A DNA stretch of 17,688 nucleotides from Schwartzia sp. (in: firmicutes). GTDB lineage: Bacteria; Bacillota; Negativicutes; Selenomonadales; Selenomonadaceae. Each line of letters starts with the position of its first letter. Position 1 is the stretch's first letter. A program made the translations under genes and the position numbers. The notes beneath the pieces were generated by a model, which worked only from the letters and a program-made list of their open reading frames with translations, made no database searches and had not been told where the DNA came from. Shown here one piece after another: positions 14,463 through 17,688 of this stretch. The stretch covers positions 1-17,688 of the forward strand of contig JAILNL010000141.1 in the NCBI GenBank assembly GCA_024691625.1, written 5' to 3'.

Positions 14463-14936
14463 TTAATTTTTGGCTTTTTCAATTGCGTTTTGCGCAGCCT
14501 CAACAAACTGGTTATAGGATACCGTTGCTCCTGCTATGGCATCAACCTCGGACAGCTTCTGTCGCTCCACCAGCTGATCTCCGAAGTCCTTGTGCGCCTT
14601 CACCGCCAGCTGCGCCTGTTTATACTTGCTTTCGTTTTTTATCTCACCGTCGCTCATTCCATAGGTTTTATCCTTTACAACGCCGTCAGGCTTCAGCCCG
14701 TCAAACTGAGCCGCTTTGATTTTATGATCCTTGATGACGATTGTAATACGTCCGCTCCCCATTTCGTCCTTGCGGCTAACCGCCGAATAAGTGCCGTCCT
14801 TCGCTGTGGAAAGGTCATCAGCAGCATTCACCGCCTGCTTCTGCTCCTGCTTTGGAGCCGTCGTGTCTCCGCCGCAGCCCGAAAGCACTGCGACTATTGT
14901 CGTAGCAGCGACAGCAGCCGCCAATAGTTTCTTCAT
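14463..14936 (-). CDS. FMN-binding-domain lipoprotein, 157 aa
   Basis: A signal peptide (1-20) ends in the lipobox LSGC, so Cys21 would be lipidated and the protein anchored outside the inner membrane or in the outer membrane. A Gln/Ala linker leads to an FMN_bind domain (about 45-155): DGTYSAVSRKDEMGSGRITIVIKDHKI, then DAIAGATVSYNQF. The Thr in AGAT (Thr138) sits where ApbE-type flavin transferases attach FMN through phosphoester, as in PplA and NqrC-like proteins. It probably carries electrons to an extracytoplasmic acceptor. It starts 17 bases after the ATPase stop behind a G-rich GGGGGCGG, and is the last gene of the transporter operon. A link to metal reduction or uptake is inferred from the neighbours. 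Confidence 0.88.
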   Translation of the reverse strand: MKKLLAAAVAATTIVAVLSGCGGDTTAPKQEQKQAVNAADDLSTAKDGTYSAVSRKDEMGSGRITIVIKDHKIKAAQFDGLKPDGVVKDKTYGMSDGEIKNESKYKQAQLAVKAHKDFGDQLVERQKLSEVDAIAGATVSYNQFVEAAQNAIEKAKN

Positions 14937-14953
14937 ACTACCGCCCCCATAAA

Positions 14954-15607
14954 TTACTGTGCCTTCATGTGTCCATGCTCTATTACGACGCAGCGCTCGG
15001 CTGCAGCGCCGACCTCCGGCGAATGGGTAACCGTGAGGATTGTATGCCCCTCGTCATGCAGCTCACGGAAAATCTGCATGACAAGATTCTGATTGGCTTC
15101 GTCAAGATTGCCTGTAGGCTCATCAGCGAGAATCAATACGGGATAATTGATAAGCGCTCTTGCTATACAGACGCGCTGCTGCTCTCCGCCCGAAAGCTGA
15201 CTCGGAAGATGGTCCGCGCGCTCCGCGACACCCACACGCGCGAGCGCCGCTATGGCTTCCTCCCTGTCCGGCATGCTGTGATAATACTGTGCAACCATGA
15301 CATTTTCTACCGCCGTCAGATACGGAATCAGATGAAACTGCTGGAACACCATGCCGATTTTATCACGGCGGATACGCATAAGCTCGGGACGGCTTGCATT
15401 TGTGATATCCACACCGTCAAGAACCACGCTGCCGCCTGTCGCCGTGTCCATACAGCCGATAATGTTCATAAGCGTAGTCTTGCCGGAGCCTGACGGCCCC
15501 ATAATGGCAACCCAGTCTCCCTGTTCCACGGAAAGATTGATATGCTCCAGGGCTTTCACCTTTCCGTTGTATTCCATCGAAACGTCCTTTAATTCAAGCA
15601 AGCTCAT
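14954..15607 (-). CDS. MacB/LolD-type ABC transporter ATPase, 217 aa
   Basis: Walker A GPSGSGKT (37-44), Q-loop Gln89 in MVFQQFHLIPYLT, signature LSGGEQQ (138-144), Walker B LILADE with catalytic Glu163, and H-loop His195 are all intact. FHLIPYLTAVENV marks the MacB/LolD/FtsE subfamily, which works mechanically with FtsX-fold permeases rather than pumping small solutes through the membrane. The start is ATG 15607, seven bases after GGGAGG; an upstream TTG in the same frame would overlap the permease gene and is rejected. The stop of the preceding permease lies 16 bases upstream, so all are one operon. Confidence 0.93.
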   Translation of the reverse strand: MSLLELKDVSMEYNGKVKALEHINLSVEQGDWVAIMGPSGSGKTTLMNIIGCMDTATGGSVVLDGVDITNASRPELMRIRRDKIGMVFQQFHLIPYLTAVENVMVAQYYHSMPDREEAIAALARVGVAERADHLPSQLSGGEQQRVCIARALINYPVLILADEPTGNLDEANQNLVMQIFRELHDEGHTILTVTHSPEVGAAAERCVVIEHGHMKAQ

Positions 15608-15623
15608 AAAAAATCCTCCCAAT

Positions 15624-16757
15624 TCATTCGCCGCGGAGCACAATCGCCGGGTCTACGCTCGTAGCAATCCTCACAGGAACAAGGCTGGCAAGTCCTGTAA
15701 TAACGATGGACAGCACCAGTGAAAAAGCTGCAATCATCGGGGAAAACTCTATACCGCGGCCGAAAACGTGAAGGCTCACGCTCTGCGCAAAAAGGTAACC
15801 CAGCCCCGTGCCTGCCACGCCGCCAAAAGCTCCCAAAAGGCAGCCGTTTCCGAGAAATTCAAGAACCACATCGCGATTGTCCGCGCCAAGGGCCTTTTTA
15901 AGACCTATTTCCTTGCGGCGTTCCGTTACTACCGCCATCATTGTCGTAGTAACACAAATGAGCGTCAGCACCAAAACAACGATTGTGACGAGAAGAACGA
16001 GGGCCTGCAGCTTTCCGAGAACAGTTCCCTCAGAATGGGCAATCTGCTTTACAAGCTGAGGTGTGACGTCACGGGTACCTGCCGCAACCTTAGCCACAGC
16101 CTCCTCCAGTCTGTCACCGTCAGCCACAACGCTGACCTGTGCGAGTGAAACAGCACCTTTACGTCCTGTCATGCGCTGAAGCTGTGCCAGCGGAACATAA
16201 GCAAGCTGTTCCTCCTTGCCTCCTGTACGGACAATCCCTGACACTGTATAATTCTGAACGGCTTTTCCTTCTCCCGCGCTCATGGTAACGCTTGAGCCTT
16301 TTTTTGCCCCGAGCTTCTGTGCAAACTCCGCTCCAAGAAGCACTTCCTTTTCTCCCGCCCGCGGGTATTCACCCTCAAGCTGCCAATAAGGGCTGACCTT
16401 CTGCAGCTCCTCAAAATCCGTTCCCCCCACAATGACCGGCTGCTTGTTCACCGCCATTGTGTCGTAGAGAAACGGCGCAATACCTACAATCTCATATTCC
16501 GAAAGCGACTCACGTATTTCCTTCAGCCGTTCATCTGATACCTCTGTTCTTTCGCCAGAGGGCAGCACCAGAAGATTTGCTCCGTAGGCACGGAACGCGC
16601 GGCTCATCTGCGCGGGTACTTCCCGATAGACGGTCACCATGCCGGAGATAATCGTGGCGCCTACCGCCACTGCCAAAAGGGTGATAAAGAGCCTTGTCTT
16701 TCTCCTCAGCATGGAATAAAAAACCATCGTTAGGAACATCTTATATTTTGACCACAT
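15624..16757 (-). CDS. FtsX/MacB-type ABC permease, 377 aa
   Basis: The first membrane helix (about 22-45: RLFITLLAVAVGATIISGMV) is followed by a periplasmic MacB-type core domain (about 46-250), then three helices near 252-276, 300-320 and 340-362 and the ending DPAIVLRGE. The stretch VTERRKEIGLKKALGADNRDV is the cytoplasmic coupling motif of the FtsX fold. RAYGANLLVLPSGE and the order of genes resemble the permease pairs found next to FTR1/P19 iron-uptake genes (for example Campylobacter Cj1660-1663), as I recall them. The start ATG has AGGTGA upstream, and that TGA is itself the stop of the preceding permease, suggesting coupled translation. Confidence 0.87.
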   Translation of the reverse strand: MWSKYKMFLTMVFYSMLRRKTRLFITLLAVAVGATIISGMVTVYREVPAQMSRAFRAYGANLLVLPSGERTEVSDERLKEIRESLSEYEIVGIAPFLYDTMAVNKQPVIVGGTDFEELQKVSPYWQLEGEYPRAGEKEVLLGAEFAQKLGAKKGSSVTMSAGEGKAVQNYTVSGIVRTGGKEEQLAYVPLAQLQRMTGRKGAVSLAQVSVVADGDRLEEAVAKVAAGTRDVTPQLVKQIAHSEGTVLGKLQALVLLVTIVVLVLTLICVTTTMMAVVTERRKEIGLKKALGADNRDVVLEFLGNGCLLGAFGGVAGTGLGYLFAQSVSLHVFGRGIEFSPMIAAFSLVLSIVITGLASLVPVRIATSVDPAIVLRGE

Positions 16758-16763
16758 ACTAAA

Positions 16764-17688
16764 TCACCTGCCATGAAGAACTTCCGCCGGCTGCAGCGAC
16801 AACAGGAAGCGCACTGCAGGAACACTGCCCACCAAAAGCACCGCCGACATAAGCACAGCCACAATCGGAATAACGAAGGCGTTTACCGCGATGCCCGAGC
16901 CGAAAACAGTTTCTCCGATAATCTGCGCGAAGCCTATTCCAACAAAATATCCGAAAACTCCGCCCAGCAGTCCTGCCGCGAAAATTTCCGCCAGCACCGA
17001 AAGCACAACCGTAAGATTCGAAGCCCCAAGAGCCTTCAAAAGCCCCAGCTCACGGCTCCGCTCCATGACATTTGCACTGACGAGATTCGATACGCCAAGC
17101 GCTGAGGAAAGAAGACTCAAAACGGTAATCAGGAGCATAAGATGCTCTGTCTTATCGAGAATTTTTCCTTCGGATTCCGCAATCTGCCGCACGGGATGCG
17201 CCACCGAGTCATGTATTACTTCCTCAATCTGATAAGCGATAGAGCCTACATATGCGGTACAGTACCATATATCATATTCGTGCTGGGAAAGAGCCTTTGG
17301 ATTTGCCGCTGCCTTCCTCGCCAGCTCATTTTCAGGAGTGGTTATGGCGCTTACCTCCACAGACTCAACCTTGCCCGAAAGTCCGTCAAGCTTCTGCACC
17401 AGAGCAAGAGGCGCAATAATGCGGTCTTCCTCAGTTCCTCCGCCTGAAACTATCCCTGTAACAGAAAGTGTTTCAGAGGTTCCGCCCGCTGTGCGTACTG
17501 TAACAGCATCTCCTGTCGAAACACCCAATGCGGCAGCCAGCTTCGCTCCCACGAGAACATTTTTTTCGTTTTCATCATCAGGCCATGCGCCCTCTACATG
17601 CCACCAGGAACGCATGGAGCCTACACCTGTCGTCACCACCTCATCGGTGGGAAGCTTCAGATTTTTATTGAACCATGTGCCGGTTACG
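16764..17688 (-). CDS. FtsX/MacB-type ABC permease, 5' end cut by the window
   Basis: The frame is open to the right edge, giving 307 residues; the N-terminal helix is missing. The visible part starts inside the periplasmic domain (TGTWFNKNLKLP, SMRSWWHVEG). Residues just before the second helix read DIWYCTAYVGSIAYQIEE, then HPVRQIAESEGKIL. Three membrane helices with NVMERSRELGLLKALGAS and the ending LQPAEVLHGR complete an FtsX fold. It differs clearly from its downstream neighbour, so the pair probably forms a heterodimer served by the single ATPase. The WYCTAY and WW motifs recall the permeases of FTR1/P19-associated loci; an iron permease or DUF2318 gene would be expected upstream, outside the window. 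Confidence 0.86.
   Translation of the reverse strand, partial: VTGTWFNKNLKLPTDEVVTTGVGSMRSWWHVEGAWPDDENEKNVLVGAKLAAALGVSTGDAVTVRTAGGTSETLSVTGIVSGGGTEEDRIIAPLALVQKLDGLSGKVESVEVSAITTPENELARKAAANPKALSQHEYDIWYCTAYVGSIAYQIEEVIHDSVAHPVRQIAESEGKILDKTEHLMLLITVLSLLSSALGVSNLVSANVMERSRELGLLKALGASNLTVVLSVLAEIFAAGLLGGVFGYFVGIGFAQIIGETVFGSGIAVNAFVIPIVAVLMSAVLLVGSVPAVRFLLSLQPAEVLHGR

Overview
The window looks like chromosomal DNA of a diderm Firmicute, most likely a member of the Negativicutes (Selenomonas-like). That placement is inference. It rests on Firmicute-type ribosome binding sites (GGAGG-rich), frequent TTG starts, an AsmA-like envelope protein and a DUF2905 protein in one operon, an ammonium transporter fused to PII, and moderate G+C content. 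There are no tRNA or rRNA genes, CRISPR arrays, insertion sequences or phage genes. Most genes are on the minus strand.

Layout. (1) 1-458: the left edge carries the N-terminus of a chemotaxis receptor joined in frame to a fragment of carbamoyl-phosphate synthase small subunit, probably a chimeric contig end. (2) 881-2482: a degenerate HD-superfamily protein and a membrane-anchored TPR-like protein converge on one shared hairpin terminator. (3) 2663-4582: an ammonium channel fused to a PII signalling domain. It has a near-consensus promoter and a long leader containing a terminator-like hairpin, so attenuation is likely. (4) 4804-5712: a single gene with its own strong promoter and terminator, encoding an unrecognised protein built from six 36/42-residue repeats. 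(5) 5849-6757: a radical SAM enzyme. (6) 6934-7755: a membrane-tethered RelA/SpoT-synthetase-like protein, alone with its own terminator. (7) 7819-11700: a four-gene minus-strand operon of two paralogous IRG/DUF697-type GTPases, a DUF2905 membrane protein and an AsmA-like protein, plausibly an inner/outer-membrane maintenance unit. (8) 11838-14219: a soluble hybrid histidine kinase and a small DUF5665-like membrane protein. (9) 14463 to the right edge: two FtsX/MacB-type permeases, their ATPase and an FMN-binding lipoprotein, resembling the ABC module found with FTR1/P19 iron-uptake loci.

The strongest candidates for something undescribed are the repeat protein at 4926-5666, the GTPase-pair/AsmA operon at 7819-11700, and the membrane-bound RelA-like protein at 6934-7755. 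All functional statements come from motif reading by eye; no database search was run.
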